Positions 44,280 through 53,412 of a stretch of DNA of 64,000 nt are shown piece by piece; position 1 is the stretch's first letter, and each line of letters opens with the position of its first letter. The stretch comes from Nocardia crassostreae (lineage in GTDB: Bacteria > Actinomycetota > Actinomycetes > Mycobacteriales > Mycobacteriaceae). Location: assembly GCF_001613405.1 (NCBI RefSeq), contig NZ_BDCH01000039.1:62001-126000 (forward strand), given 5' to 3'. Both the position numbers and the translations under genes were made by a program. Below the pieces are notes generated by a model. The model ran no database searches. It had not been told where the DNA came from and saw nothing but the letters and a program-made list of their open reading frames with translations.

Positions 44280-45280
44280 GGGGCGGTGGATCGGTGTCGC
44301 TGACTGTGGGAATCGATTTGGGCGGCACCAATATTCGTGCGTCCGTGGTCGACAGTGCCGGTGAGGTGCTCGATACCGTGACCGCGCCGACGCCGCAGTC
44401 CGCGCGGGCGCTCGAGGACTGCCTGGCGCGGACCGTGCGGGAACTGTGCGGGCGGCACGCCATCGGCGCGGTCGGGCTCGCGGTGGCGGGCTTCGTGGAC
44501 GAGGACCGTGCCACGGTACGGTTCGCGCCGCATCTGCCGTGGGAGGACGCGCCCGTCGCGCAGCGACTCACCGATCGGCTCGGGCTGCCGGTGATCCTCG
44601 AGCACGACGCCAATGCCGCCATGTGGGCCGAATACCGCTTCGGCGCCGCCGCCGGTGGCCGCAATGTGGTGCTGGTGGCGATCGGCACCGGTATCGGGGC
44701 GGCTTTACTGGCCAATGGGCAGCTGTATCGGGGCAGCTTCGGCGTGGCCCCGGAGCTCGGGCATCTGCAGGTGGTCCCGCAGGGCCGCCCGTGCGCCTGC
44801 GGTAAGCGCGGCTGCTGGGAAAGGTATTGCAGCGGAACCGCCCTGGTGGACACCGCGCTGGAGATGCTGGCCACCGATCCGCAGCGCTCGACGGTGCTGG
44901 CGCGCGAGGCCGGTCGCGATCCGGGCTCGTTCACCGGCCGCCGCGTCGCGGGCGCGGCGCAGGACGGCGATCTGGTGGCGTTGGACGTCATGGCCGATTT
45001 CGCGCGCTGGCTCGGGCTCGGACTGGCCTTCGTGAGCGATCTGTTCGACCCGGATCTGATCGTGGTCGCCGGTGGCGTGAGCACCTCGGCCCCGCTGTTC
45101 CTCGACGACGCGCGCGAACACTACGCGGCCTCCATCACCGGCGCCCGGCATCGGCGGCTCGCGCGCATCCGCACCGCGCAGCTGGGTGAGGCGGCGGGCA
45201 TGATCGGCGCGGCCGAGTTGGCGCGCGCCGCGCTGGAGGCGCAGCGCGACGCCGTGCCGGTCGCCCCGGCGCGCCGTTGA
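44276..45280 (+). CDS. ROK family sugar kinase, probable glucokinase
   Basis: 334 residues. ATGA overlap with the previous gene; GTG at 44294 is an alternative start. ATP site VGIDLGGTNIRASVVD, sugar site LEHDANAAMWAEYRFGAA with the catalytic Asp, IGTGIGAALL, and the ROK zinc motif CACGKRGCWERYCSG. Phosphorylates glucose or a related sugar in the cytoplasm. Placement at the end of an envelope gene run is unexplained. Confidence 0.92.
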   Translation: MRGGGSVSLTVGIDLGGTNIRASVVDSAGEVLDTVTAPTPQSARALEDCLARTVRELCGRHAIGAVGLAVAGFVDEDRATVRFAPHLPWEDAPVAQRLTDRLGLPVILEHDANAAMWAEYRFGAAAGGRNVVLVAIGTGIGAALLANGQLYRGSFGVAPELGHLQVVPQGRPCACGKRGCWERYCSGTALVDTALEMLATDPQRSTVLAREAGRDPGSFTGRRVAGAAQDGDLVALDVMADFARWLGLGLAFVSDLFDPDLIVVAGGVSTSAPLFLDDAREHYAASITGARHRRLARIRTAQLGEAAGMIGAAELARAALEAQRDAVPVAPARR

Positions 45281-45323
45281 TATTCCACACCCCCAGCGGT
45301 TGGTTCCCGCAACGTGACGGCGG

Positions 45324-45329
45324 TAGAGT
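45324..45329 (+). promoter_or_regulatory. Possible -10 box of the plsC gene
   Basis: TAGAGT; the leader to the ATG at 45396 would be about 60 bases and carries a ribosome site. Confidence 0.4.
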
Positions 45330-45395
45330 CGGCAGCTGAGTGTGGTGCCCGCAACGAGGCCGGTCCCGGGTATCGAAAACAGGGGAAAGGACGCA

Positions 45396-46121
45396 ATGTT
45401 CTACTGGCTGCTGAAGTATGTGTTCCCGGGTCCATGGATGCATCTCGTCAACCGGCCTCGGGTCGAGGGCGTCGAGAACATCCCCGCGAAGGGTGCAGCC
45501 ATTCTGGCGGGCAATCACCTGTCCTTCACCGACTGGCTCTTCACGCCGCTCATGAGTCCGCGGCGCATCACCTATCTGGCCAAGGCCGAATACTTCACGA
45601 CTCCCGGTCTCAAGGGCCGATTGCAGAAGTGGTTCTTCTCCGGCGCGGGCCAGTACCCCATCGACCGGTCGGGTGCCGACGCCGCCGAGAGCGCGCTCAA
45701 CACCGCCCGCACACTGCTGGAGGAAGGCCGCCTCGTGGGTCTCTGCCCCGAGGGCACCCGTTCGCCGGACGGCCGCCTCTACAAGGGCAAGACCGGGGTG
45801 GCACGCCTCGCCCTGGATACCGGCATCCCGGTGATCCCGGTTGCGCTGATCGGCACCGACGAGGTGTGCCCGCCCGGGCCGTTCCGCTGGCGGGCCAAGA
45901 AGGTCACCGTGAAGTTCGGTGCGCCCATCGACTTCTCGCGCTACGAGGGCATGGGCGGTAACCGCTTCGTCGAGCGCGCCGTGACGGACGAGATCATGTA
46001 CGAGCTCATGACCATGTCGGGTCAGGAGTACGTGGACGTGTACGCCGCCAGCCTGAAGAAGGGCGTGCCCTCGGGCGGCCGCCCCGATGCGGATCGCATG
46101 CCGCAGACCATGGCGGGTTAA
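45396..46121 (+). CDS. plsC: 1-acyl-sn-glycerol-3-phosphate acyltransferase family protein
   Basis: 241 residues. GGGGAAAGGA precedes the ATG at 45396. Acyltransferase block I is NHLSFTDW (HX4D catalytic dyad) near residue 45; block III is EGTRSPDGRLYKGKTG near 128. It makes phosphatidic acid or acylates a related lipid at the membrane. Corresponds to Rv2182c. Ends at a pair of hairpins. Confidence 0.93.
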   Translation: MFYWLLKYVFPGPWMHLVNRPRVEGVENIPAKGAAILAGNHLSFTDWLFTPLMSPRRITYLAKAEYFTTPGLKGRLQKWFFSGAGQYPIDRSGADAAESALNTARTLLEEGRLVGLCPEGTRSPDGRLYKGKTGVARLALDTGIPVIPVALIGTDEVCPPGPFRWRAKKVTVKFGAPIDFSRYEGMGGNRFVERAVTDEIMYELMTMSGQEYVDVYAASLKKGVPSGGRPDADRMPQTMAG

Positions 46122-46127
46122 GGGGGT

Positions 46128-46146
46128 TTGGGGGCTTAGCCCCCAA
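46128..46146. terminator. Hairpin after plsC
   Basis: TTGGGGGC and GCCCCCAA with a three-base loop. Confidence 0.5.
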
Positions 46147-46166
46147 GTCCTACCCCAACCACGAAA

Positions 46167-46196
46167 TAGGCCCCGGAGACTCGTCTCCGGGGCCTA
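46167..46196. terminator. Bidirectional terminator
   Basis: A perfect 14-bp stem, TAGGCCCCGGAGAC, with a two-base loop, between two convergent genes. Confidence 0.8.
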
Positions 46197-46201
46197 TGTG
46201 T

Positions 46202-46699
46202 TCAGGAGGCTTGGCGGCGCCGATGCGCCTCGATGGCGTCGAACTTGGCCAGGTTGTGGCGGGCGTCGGCCAAGGCGTCGTGGGCGTCCTTGGGGACGGG
46301 GGGTAGCGGAGGGCAGCCGTGCTGGACCCAGTGCTGGCGGAGTTCGTTGGTGTAGCGGGGGAGGGCGGTGGGGAGGTCGACCATGGAGCCCCAGAGTTGG
46401 CAGAGGGCCACGTGGTCGTAGGCGCCCACCCAGGCCCAGAGTTCGGGTTCGACGTCGGGCCGGGGGACCAGGAACTTGTAGAGGTCGTCGCGGATGCGCT
46501 CACGGCTGCGCCACAGCGGGGAGGAGGTGGTGGGCAGTTTGGGGAGCACATTGCGGCGGACGAAGGGGCCCGCCTTCTCCGGATCGAATTCGGTGGAGAC
46601 CGCATAGTATTCGCGGCCGTCCTCGCATACGACTGCTATGGAGACCAAGTCGATGACGACCCCGTCTTCGATGAATTCGCAGTCGTAAAAATACCTCAA
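46202..46699 (-). CDS. 3'-5' exoribonuclease (Rv2179c type)
   Basis: 165 residues. The TTG at 46699 has AGAGGAAG 7 bases upstream and gives LRYFYDCEFIEDG, matching the family start MRYFYDTEFIEDG. DnaQ-like fold with DEDD residues: D and E in YDCEFIED, D in WVGAYDHVALCQLW, and H/D in KDAHDALADARHNLAKF. Processes RNA 3' ends. The frame is open up to 46750, but the conserved start is clear. Confidence 0.92.
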   Translation of the reverse strand: MRYFYDCEFIEDGVVIDLVSIAVVCEDGREYYAVSTEFDPEKAGPFVRRNVLPKLPTTSSPLWRSRERIRDDLYKFLVPRPDVEPELWAWVGAYDHVALCQLWGSMVDLPTALPRYTNELRQHWVQHGCPPLPPVPKDAHDALADARHNLAKFDAIEAHRRRQAS

Positions 46700-46787
46700 G
46701 CGAGGACTTCCTCTCGGGTGGAGCCGGGTGGGGCACATCTCTGCGGGCACCCGGTGCGCAGGCGCCGGGTGCCCGGAGATTCATGAT

Positions 46788-47156
46788 TCAGAACGGGTTG
46801 GCGGCCGCGCGGCGAATGACCTCGCGGGCCAGGGGGCCGTGCAGGGCGTCGATGGGGCGGCCGGGCAGGCTTTCGTCCTCGGTGTAGATCCACTCGAGGA
46901 TTTCCTCATCGCTGTATTTCGAATCGCGCATGACCGTGATCAGACCGGTCAGGTGCTTGGTGACTGCGCCGGTGGAGTCGAAGAATTCCTTCGGAATTCC
47001 CGCGATACCGTCGCGGCGAACCGCGATGAGCTGATGCTCGCGCAACATCTGATGCACCCGGGTGACCACCATGCCCAACTGCTCGGCTACATCGGGCAGC
47101 GGGATCAGGGTCACCGAATCCGGCAGGACGTCATCGCTGCATGGGAAGGCACTCAC
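46788..47156 (-). CDS. Rv2175c-like DNA-binding regulatory protein
   Basis: 122 residues. The GTG at 47156 lies 7 bases after a TACCGT box. N-terminal winged helix (LPDVAEQLGMVVTRVHQMLR, VRRDGIAGIPKEFF) and C-terminal helical part (GRPIDALHGPLAREVIRRAA). In M. tuberculosis Rv2175c binds DNA and is phosphorylated by PknL, whose gene is divergent there as here. A Thr/Ser near the N-terminus could be a phosphosite. Confidence 0.9.
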   Translation of the reverse strand: MSAFPCSDDVLPDSVTLIPLPDVAEQLGMVVTRVHQMLREHQLIAVRRDGIAGIPKEFFDSTGAVTKHLTGLITVMRDSKYSDEEILEWIYTEDESLPGRPIDALHGPLAREVIRRAAANPF

Positions 47157-47163
47157 CCGGATA

Positions 47164-47169
47164 ACGGTA
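47164..47169 (-). promoter_or_regulatory. -10 box of a leaderless promoter
   Basis: TACCGT on the minus strand with 7 bases to the GTG at 47156. On the + strand TACCAT at 47211-47216 may serve pknL. Confidence 0.5.
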
Positions 47170-47264
47170 GTCTCTCGCGCCGCCGCCGTCGCATCACACC
47201 CCGGCACGACTACCATCGGGTGAGCCGCACGGGGCGGCACGGAAGTCGGAAGGGTATCGGTTCA

Positions 47265-49262
47265 TTGATCGGCCAGATGCTGGAAGGGCGCTACCGCATC
47301 GACGCGCCGATCGCGCGCGGCGGCATGTCCATGGTGTTCCGGGGGGTGGACACGCGGCTCGACCGACCGGTGGCCATCAAGGTGATGGACCCCAAGTTCG
47401 CCTCCGACCGGCAGTTCCTGACCCGCTTCGAACTCGAAGCGCGCGCGGTCGCCAAACTCAAGCATCCGTCCCTGGTCGCGGTGTACGACCAGGGCATCGA
47501 CGGGGATCATCCCTTCCTGATCATGGAATTGGTCGAGGGCGGGACGCTGCGGGAGCTGCTACGCGAGCGCGGGCCCATGCCGCCGCAAGCGGTGCGCGCC
47601 GTGGCCGAGCCGGTCCTCGCGGCGGTCGGCGTGGCGCACGCGGCCGGGCTGGTGCACCGCGACATCAAACCGGAGAACGTGCTCATCTCCGATTCCGGTG
47701 AGGTGAAGATCGCCGACTTCGGCCTGGTGCGCGCGGTCGCCTCCGCCAATATCACCTCCGACTCCGTGATTCTCGGCACCGCCGCCTATTTGTCGCCGGA
47801 GCAGGTCACCAGCGGTAATGCCGACGCGCGCAGCGATGTGTACTCCGCGGGCGTGCTCATCTTCGAAATGCTCACCGGGCGCACGCCGTTCAGCGGCGAC
47901 ACCTCCATCTCCATCGCGCTGCAGCGCGTCGAGAAGGACGTCCCGGCCCCGAGCCGCTTCATCGCCGGGGTGCCGCCGGAATTCGACGAGCTGGTCGCGC
48001 ACGCCACCGCGCGCGAACCCGCCCACCGTTTCGCCGATGCCACCGAGATGGCGGGCGAGTTGCGCCGCATCGCGCGCGAATTGCAGCTGCCCGGCTATCG
48101 CGTTCCCGCACCCCAGGATTCGGCCGAGCATCTCAGCGCCAAGTTCCGGGTCGGGCCGACGCCCGCCCCGCACGCCGCGCCCGCCTACACCGGCGGCGCC
48201 ACCGAGATGACCACCCGGATCCCCGCCGATCCGCCGACCGTGCAGGTGCCGCCGCAGCATCAGCACACCCGGGTCATGACGGCCGCGCGCGAGATCCCGC
48301 CGGAGTACGCGCCGCAGCCCCCCGCCAATCCCCGCCCGGGACCGCCGAATTCGGGCTACCCGTCGGAGTTCATCGAGGATCGCGGCAAATCCCGGCGCAC
48401 GGTGTTGGTCTGGCTCGGCATCGTGGTCACCCTGGCGCTGCTGCTCGGCGTCGGCGGGTGGTGGCTCGGGGTGGGCAGATATGAGGCGGTGCCCTCGATC
48501 GCCGGGCTCGACACCCAGCGCGCGGTCGCCGCCTTACAGGCCGCCGGATTCGAGACGGAGACGAAGAACAAAGCCTCCGACATCATTCCGGTCGGCAATG
48601 TGGTCGGCACCGATCCGCCCGCCGGTTCCAAGGTCGTCAAGGGTTCGACGGTCGCCGTACTGGTCTCCAGCGGCAAGCCCAAGGTTCCCGAGATCACCGC
48701 GGGCCAGGACGTGAACACCGTCAACGAGGCCATTCGCGATGCGGGCCTGACCCCGGTCGACGCCGGTGAGGTCGGCAGCTCCGCGCCCAAAGGCAGTGTC
48801 GCCAAGGTGGAACCGGGCCCCGGCACCGTCCTGCCCGCCGGTGGCACCGTGAAGGTCTACCGCAGCAGCGGTTCCCAGCCGGTGAAACTTCCCGATGTGC
48901 GCGGCAAGACCGAGGAGGAAGCCCGCGCCGCCCTGCAGAGCGCCGGCATCTCGGTGACCTCCACCCGCACCCAGTTCGACGCCAAGGTGAAATCCGGCCA
49001 GGTCGTCGGCACCGATCCGGCCGCGGGTACCATGGTGGACTCGGGCAAGGGCGTGGTCCTCATTCTCAATGACGCCATCGAGATGCCGAATGTCATCGGC
49101 GACAATGTCGCCTCCGCGCGCGCCGAACTCCAGGCTCTCGGCCTCCAGGTGTCGGTCCGCCAGCTCGCCTCCAACGACAGCTCCATCGTCATCTCGCAGA
49201 GCACCGCCCCCGGCGGCAATGTCGAGGCGGGCTCGACCGTCACCCTGGTCGCCCTGCCCTGA
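47265..49262 (+). CDS. pknL: Serine/threonine protein kinase PknL with PASTA domains
   Basis: 665 residues. The TTG at 47265 has GGAAGGG 10 bases upstream; GTG 47220 and ATG 47277 are alternatives. Kinase domain (about 12-275): GGMSMVFRG, catalytic Lys in PVAIKVMD, HRDIKPENVLI, DFG and APE-equivalent LSPEQ. A Pro-rich juxtamembrane region leads to one membrane segment (about 382-402). Outside the cell four PASTA repeats follow, which normally bind peptidoglycan fragments. M. tuberculosis PknL lacks PASTA domains; the corynebacterial one has them. It is divergent from its probable substrate gene. Confidence 0.95.
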   Translation: MIGQMLEGRYRIDAPIARGGMSMVFRGVDTRLDRPVAIKVMDPKFASDRQFLTRFELEARAVAKLKHPSLVAVYDQGIDGDHPFLIMELVEGGTLRELLRERGPMPPQAVRAVAEPVLAAVGVAHAAGLVHRDIKPENVLISDSGEVKIADFGLVRAVASANITSDSVILGTAAYLSPEQVTSGNADARSDVYSAGVLIFEMLTGRTPFSGDTSISIALQRVEKDVPAPSRFIAGVPPEFDELVAHATAREPAHRFADATEMAGELRRIARELQLPGYRVPAPQDSAEHLSAKFRVGPTPAPHAAPAYTGGATEMTTRIPADPPTVQVPPQHQHTRVMTAAREIPPEYAPQPPANPRPGPPNSGYPSEFIEDRGKSRRTVLVWLGIVVTLALLLGVGGWWLGVGRYEAVPSIAGLDTQRAVAALQAAGFETETKNKASDIIPVGNVVGTDPPAGSKVVKGSTVAVLVSSGKPKVPEITAGQDVNTVNEAIRDAGLTPVDAGEVGSSAPKGSVAKVEPGPGTVLPAGGTVKVYRSSGSQPVKLPDVRGKTEEEARAALQSAGISVTSTRTQFDAKVKSGQVVGTDPAAGTMVDSGKGVVLILNDAIEMPNVIGDNVASARAELQALGLQVSVRQLASNDSSIVISQSTAPGGNVEAGSTVTLVALP

Positions 49263-49276
49263 TGCGCTGAACGAAC

Positions 49277-49313
49277 AAGGGCCCGAACCGCACGAGCGGT
49301 TCGGGCCCTTTCC
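49277..49313. terminator. Bidirectional terminator between pknL and aroG
   Basis: A 15-bp perfect stem, AAGGGCCCGAACCGC, with loop ACGA, followed by TTTCC on the + strand. Confidence 0.85.
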
Positions 49314-49326
49314 GTCGATCAGCTTC

Positions 49327-50715
49327 TCAGCGCAGCATTTCGGCCACGAGGAACGCCAGCTCCAGCGACTGCTGGGTGTTCAGACGCGGATCGCAGGCGG
49401 TCTCGTAGCGGCCCTCGAGGTCGGCGTCGGAGATGTCCTGGGCGCCGCCGAGGCATTCGGTGACGTTCTCGCCGGTGAGCTCGATGTGCAGACCGCCCGG
49501 ATGGGTGCCCAGCGCGTGATGCACCTCGAAGAAGCCCTGCACCTCGTCGACGATGCGGTCGAAGTGGCGGGTCTTGTACCCGGTGGATGCCTCGTGGGTA
49601 TTGCCGTGCATGGGATCGCACTGCCAGATCACCTGATGTCCGGTGGCCTGCACCTTCTCGACAATGGCGGGCAGCACGTCGCGGACCTTGCCATTGCCCA
49701 TGCGGGCGACCAGGGTGAGGCGGCCGGGCTCGTTGTTGGGGTCGAGCCGCTCCACGTATTCCACCGCCATCTCGGGGGTGGTGGTCGGGCCGATCTTCAG
49801 GCCGATGGGGTTGGCGAGCAGTTCGGCGAAGGCGATGTGCGCGCCGTCGAGCTGGCGGGTGCGCTCACCGATCCACAGGAAGTGCGCCGACAGGTCGTAC
49901 AGCACCGGCTCACCGGTGACCGGGCTCTCGCTCAGCCGCAGCATGGCGCGCTCGTAGTCGAGCACGAGGGCCTCGTGGCTGGCGTAGAGGCGGGCGCTGG
50001 ACAGGTTCGGATCGTTCACGCGGCAGGCGTTCATGAACGCCAGGGCGCGATCGATCTCGGCGGCCATGGCCTCGTAGCGCGCGCCCGCCGGGGACTGGGC
50101 GACGAACTCGCGGTTCCAGTCGTGCACCTTGTGCAGATCGGCCATACCGGCCGAGGTCAGCGCGCGCACCAGGTTCATGGCGGCGGAGGCATTGGCGTAG
50201 GCGCGCACCAGCCGCGACGGATCGTGCTCGCGCACCGAGGCATCGGTGACCAGTGAGTTGATCATGTCGCCGCGGTAGGACTTCAGCCCCAGCGAATCGA
50301 TGTCGGCCGAGCGCGGTTTGGCGTACTGGCCCGCGATGCGCGCGACCTTCACCACCGGCAGGCTCGCGCCGTAGGTGAGCACGACGGCCATCTGCAGCAG
50401 CGTGCGGATATTGCCGCGGACGTGCGGTTCGGTGTTGTCGGCGAAGGTTTCCGCGCAGTCGCCGCCCTGCATGAAGAAGGCCTCACCGCGCGCCACCTCG
50501 GCCAGCCGCAGCTTGAGCTCCTCGACTTCGGCGGGCACGCAGATGGGCGGAACGCTCTCCAGTACGGTGCGCATGTTCGCGGCCTGCTCGGGATCCCACG
50601 AGGGTTGCTGCAGGGCGGGGCGGGCGAGCGCATCATCGAGGCGCCGACGCAGCTCCGCGGGCAACGGGGGGAGTTCCGGCAGGCGATCGATGGGTACGTC
50701 GACGGTCCAGTTCAC
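49327..50715 (-). CDS. aroG: 3-deoxy-7-phosphoheptulonate synthase, class II
   Basis: First enzyme of the shikimate pathway: phosphoenolpyruvate plus erythrose 4-phosphate gives DAHP. 462 residues, identical in length to M. tuberculosis AroG. The GTG at 50715 begins VNWTVDVPIDRLPELPPLP and follows a TATCCT box by 6 bases. Metal and substrate residues lie in QGGDCAETFADNTEPH, GQYAKPRSADID, WQCDPMHGNTHEA and ELTGENVTECLGGAQDI. The plant-like class II enzyme is regulated by aromatic amino acids and binds chorismate mutase in mycobacteria. Confidence 0.97.
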   Translation of the reverse strand: MNWTVDVPIDRLPELPPLPAELRRRLDDALARPALQQPSWDPEQAANMRTVLESVPPICVPAEVEELKLRLAEVARGEAFFMQGGDCAETFADNTEPHVRGNIRTLLQMAVVLTYGASLPVVKVARIAGQYAKPRSADIDSLGLKSYRGDMINSLVTDASVREHDPSRLVRAYANASAAMNLVRALTSAGMADLHKVHDWNREFVAQSPAGARYEAMAAEIDRALAFMNACRVNDPNLSSARLYASHEALVLDYERAMLRLSESPVTGEPVLYDLSAHFLWIGERTRQLDGAHIAFAELLANPIGLKIGPTTTPEMAVEYVERLDPNNEPGRLTLVARMGNGKVRDVLPAIVEKVQATGHQVIWQCDPMHGNTHEASTGYKTRHFDRIVDEVQGFFEVHHALGTHPGGLHIELTGENVTECLGGAQDISDADLEGRYETACDPRLNTQQSLELAFLVAEMLR

Positions 50716-50721
50716 CCGTTC

Positions 50722-50727
50722 AGGATA
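50722..50727 (-). promoter_or_regulatory. -10 box of the aroG promoter
   Basis: TATCCT on the minus strand with 6 bases to the GTG at 50715; leaderless. Confidence 0.6.
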
Positions 50728-50799
50728 CGGACCCACATCGGTCATTCGGGACCACACCCAAGGCTGGGATTTCTCACACCGTGTCGGATGAACCTCCGG

Positions 50800-51741
50800 T
50801 CAGGAGGCGTACGTGCGGCGCAGCGGCTGGGCGGCGGCGAATTCCCGTGCGGCGACGCCGAGGCGGCGATGCCGGGGGACGACGGCGCGGCGCGTGAACA
50901 CGGCGTAGTCGGTGCGTTCGATCTGGTCGAGAATGCCGCCGTAGAGGGTGGCGGCGGTGCGGATGCCGGGGCGCACGCGCGGGGTGAGCAGGTCGATACC
51001 GGGGATGGCGGTGCGGTAGATGCCGCGGTTGACCGCGATGAGGTGGGCCAGGGCGCGGCGCACCCGCTGGTCGGTGCGGCCCGTGTCGCGGCAGTGCCGG
51101 AGGAGATCGGCGTCCACGTCGAAGGCTGCGAGCTCGTCGGCGGGGAGATAGATGCGGCCGCGGTCGAGGTCTTCGGCGATATCGCGCAGGAAATTGGTGA
51201 GCTGGAAGGCTTCACCGAGGGCGGCCGCCGCGGGTTCCGCCTCGGAGATGGGGCATACGGTGCCCAGCACGGGCAGCAGCTGCAGGCCGATGGCGGCGGC
51301 GGAGCCGCGCATATAGGTGCGCAGCGCGGTCATGGTGGGGTAGCGGTCGCGATACTGCGGGCTGCCGGGGATGTCCATGCGCATGGCGTCGAGGAACACC
51401 CAGAAGTGTTCGGGCGCAATGCCGTAGCGGCGGATGGTGTCGGAGACCGCGAGCAGGATGCGGTGCTGTGCCGCCGGGCCCGGCGCCGGGGCCGCCGACG
51501 GATGGGCCAGGCGGCCGCGTAGCTCGTACTCGATCCGATCCAGGTGTCCCGCCGACTCCGCGGCGCGATCCGGTGCGGTCGTGTGATCGACGATGTCGTC
51601 GACCATGCGCGCGAAGGCGTACAGGGCGTGCACGGCCGGTCTGCGGTCGGCCGCGAGCAGCCGGGTGGCGAGGAAGTAGGTGCGCCCGTGCTGGGCGGCG
51701 ATATGGCGACAGTCCCGGTAGGCGTGGTCCAGCTCGGTCAT
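50800..51741 (-). CDS. crtB: Phytoene synthase family protein
   Basis: 313 residues. Joins two geranylgeranyl diphosphates to phytoene. Both Asp-rich motifs are present: FARMVDDIVD near 45 and FLRDIAEDLDRGRIYLP near 190, plus the YMRGSAAAIGLQL segment. The start overlaps the stop of the mannosyltransferase (ATGA), so the two are coupled. It is one of several carotenoid genes scattered here. Confidence 0.92.
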   Translation of the reverse strand: MTELDHAYRDCRHIAAQHGRTYFLATRLLAADRRPAVHALYAFARMVDDIVDHTTAPDRAAESAGHLDRIEYELRGRLAHPSAAPAPGPAAQHRILLAVSDTIRRYGIAPEHFWVFLDAMRMDIPGSPQYRDRYPTMTALRTYMRGSAAAIGLQLLPVLGTVCPISEAEPAAAALGEAFQLTNFLRDIAEDLDRGRIYLPADELAAFDVDADLLRHCRDTGRTDQRVRRALAHLIAVNRGIYRTAIPGIDLLTPRVRPGIRTAATLYGGILDQIERTDYAVFTRRAVVPRHRRLGVAAREFAAAQPLRRTYAS

Positions 51742-53348
51742 GCGGTGCTGGGCTGTCCGTGCTCGGCGCCCGCACGCTCGGGGGCGCGCAGTTTGAGCGG
51801 ATCGACGGTCCGCAGCGCCAGCGCGGCCACGACCGCGGCGAAGGTCGCGGCGGCCACGTGCCAGAAGGTGTACAGGCCGATGGATCCGTCGGGCTGGAAG
51901 ACGAGCATGAGCCACGTACACAGCCCGACCAGAATCTGCAATGTCCTTGTGGACAAGGCGAATCCGGCGGCCAGCGCCAGCGGCCACGAGTAGTACCAGG
52001 GCAGCGCGGCGGGGGAGAGGATGACAATGGCCACGAAGGCGACCAGGATGCCGAAGACCGCCTCGCGCTCGGTGTGCCGGAAGCGCCACCACGCCCACAC
52101 CAGAATCACCACCAGGGCGACGGTGCACAGGGCCCGCGTCACCGACAGCACCGACTCCAGCCGCCACGGCGTCACCCAGGTGACCATGTGCGCCATGATG
52201 GTCGGCAGCGACAGCCAGTTGATGATCTTCTTGGAGCCCGACAGCGCCGTCAGCCAGCCGATGCCCACGCCCGCCAGCGCCGAGGCCGCCGCGAAGACCA
52301 CCGCGAACACCGCCACCCCGAGTCCGGCGATCTTGGTGAACATCATGGCCGGATGCGGCAGCTCGCCCTCACCCCGCTCGGCGCGGCGCTCGCGTTCGTG
52401 AATCATCCAGATCCACACCAGGAATGGCAGCGCGATGCCCGCCGTCGCCTTCACGCCCACGCCGATGGCGACGACCACGATGCCCGCCACGTGATGGTGT
52501 TCCAGCACCAGCGCGATGCCCGCGGCCATGAGGCCGACCATGAGCATCTCGTTGTGCACGCCGCCGATGAGGTGGATCAGCACCAGCGGGTTGAGCACCG
52601 CCAGCCACAGCGCGGTGGTCGGCTTACCGCCCAGATGTTTGGTCAGATGCGGGACCGCCCACATCATCAGGGCCAGGCCCGGCAGCATGACCAGGCGCAG
52701 CGCGATCGTCCCCGCCACCACATTGTCACCGGTGATGGAGGTGATGCCGCGCGCCAGCAGCAGGAAGATGGGGCCGTACGGCGCGGTCGTGTTGGTCCAG
52801 ACCAGGCTCACATTGTCCAGCAGCACACCGGGATTCACCACGGGGCCGACCGCGTACGGATTGAAGCCGTCGCGCAGCAGCGCGCCCTGGGCGAGATACG
52901 AGTAGGCGTCGCGGCTGAACATGGGCACCGCGAACAGCAGCGGGAAGACCCAGATGCCGACAATGGCGCGCAGCTCGTTCAAGGTGACCGTCGCGCCCGG
53001 CACGGTGCCGATGGTGGCCCGCCCCAACCGCACCCACGCGGTGATCATGGCCAGCACGCCGATCCACACGAACACCGTCGAGAGCGCGTAGCCGTGCCCG
53101 AACCGCAGCCAGGACAGGTGCGCTTCCTCCAGCAACGGATCGTTGCGGCGGGTGCTGCCCGCGCCGAAACCGCCGAAGGTGATCATGATGGCGCCGAAGA
53201 AGCCGAGCAGGGCCGCATGCCCCTCCTGGCTGCGCGCGAAATCGGCGCATTGTCGCACCCAGCTGTGGCGCGTCACCGCACCCGCGGTGAGCAGGTCGGC
53301 GGGAGCGGCGGTGGTGGCGGTGGCGGCGTCCATATCGGGGGTCGGCAT
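51738..53348 (-). CDS. Polyprenyl-phosphomannose-dependent alpha-(1,6)-mannosyltransferase
   Basis: 536 residues, integral membrane GT-C enzyme with at least eleven hydrophobic segments. The first loop after membrane segment two carries FSRDAYSYLAQGALLRDG, the place of the acidic catalytic motif in this family. Resembles Rv2174 (MptA), which extends the lipomannan backbone with polyprenyl-phosphate mannose. GGGGGGAA precedes the ATG at 53348; ATG 53333 is possible. It is overlapped by crtB. Confidence 0.88.
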   Translation of the reverse strand: MPTPDMDAATATTAAPADLLTAGAVTRHSWVRQCADFARSQEGHAALLGFFGAIMITFGGFGAGSTRRNDPLLEEAHLSWLRFGHGYALSTVFVWIGVLAMITAWVRLGRATIGTVPGATVTLNELRAIVGIWVFPLLFAVPMFSRDAYSYLAQGALLRDGFNPYAVGPVVNPGVLLDNVSLVWTNTTAPYGPIFLLLARGITSITGDNVVAGTIALRLVMLPGLALMMWAVPHLTKHLGGKPTTALWLAVLNPLVLIHLIGGVHNEMLMVGLMAAGIALVLEHHHVAGIVVVAIGVGVKATAGIALPFLVWIWMIHERERRAERGEGELPHPAMMFTKIAGLGVAVFAVVFAAASALAGVGIGWLTALSGSKKIINWLSLPTIMAHMVTWVTPWRLESVLSVTRALCTVALVVILVWAWWRFRHTEREAVFGILVAFVAIVILSPAALPWYYSWPLALAAGFALSTRTLQILVGLCTWLMLVFQPDGSIGLYTFWHVAAATFAAVVAALALRTVDPLKLRAPERAGAEHGQPSTA

Positions 53349-53412
53349 TGGCGGGCATTCCCCCCGGAAAGGTCGGCGGCGGCAGCCGCGTGGGTGCAGG
53401 ACGCCGGTCAGT

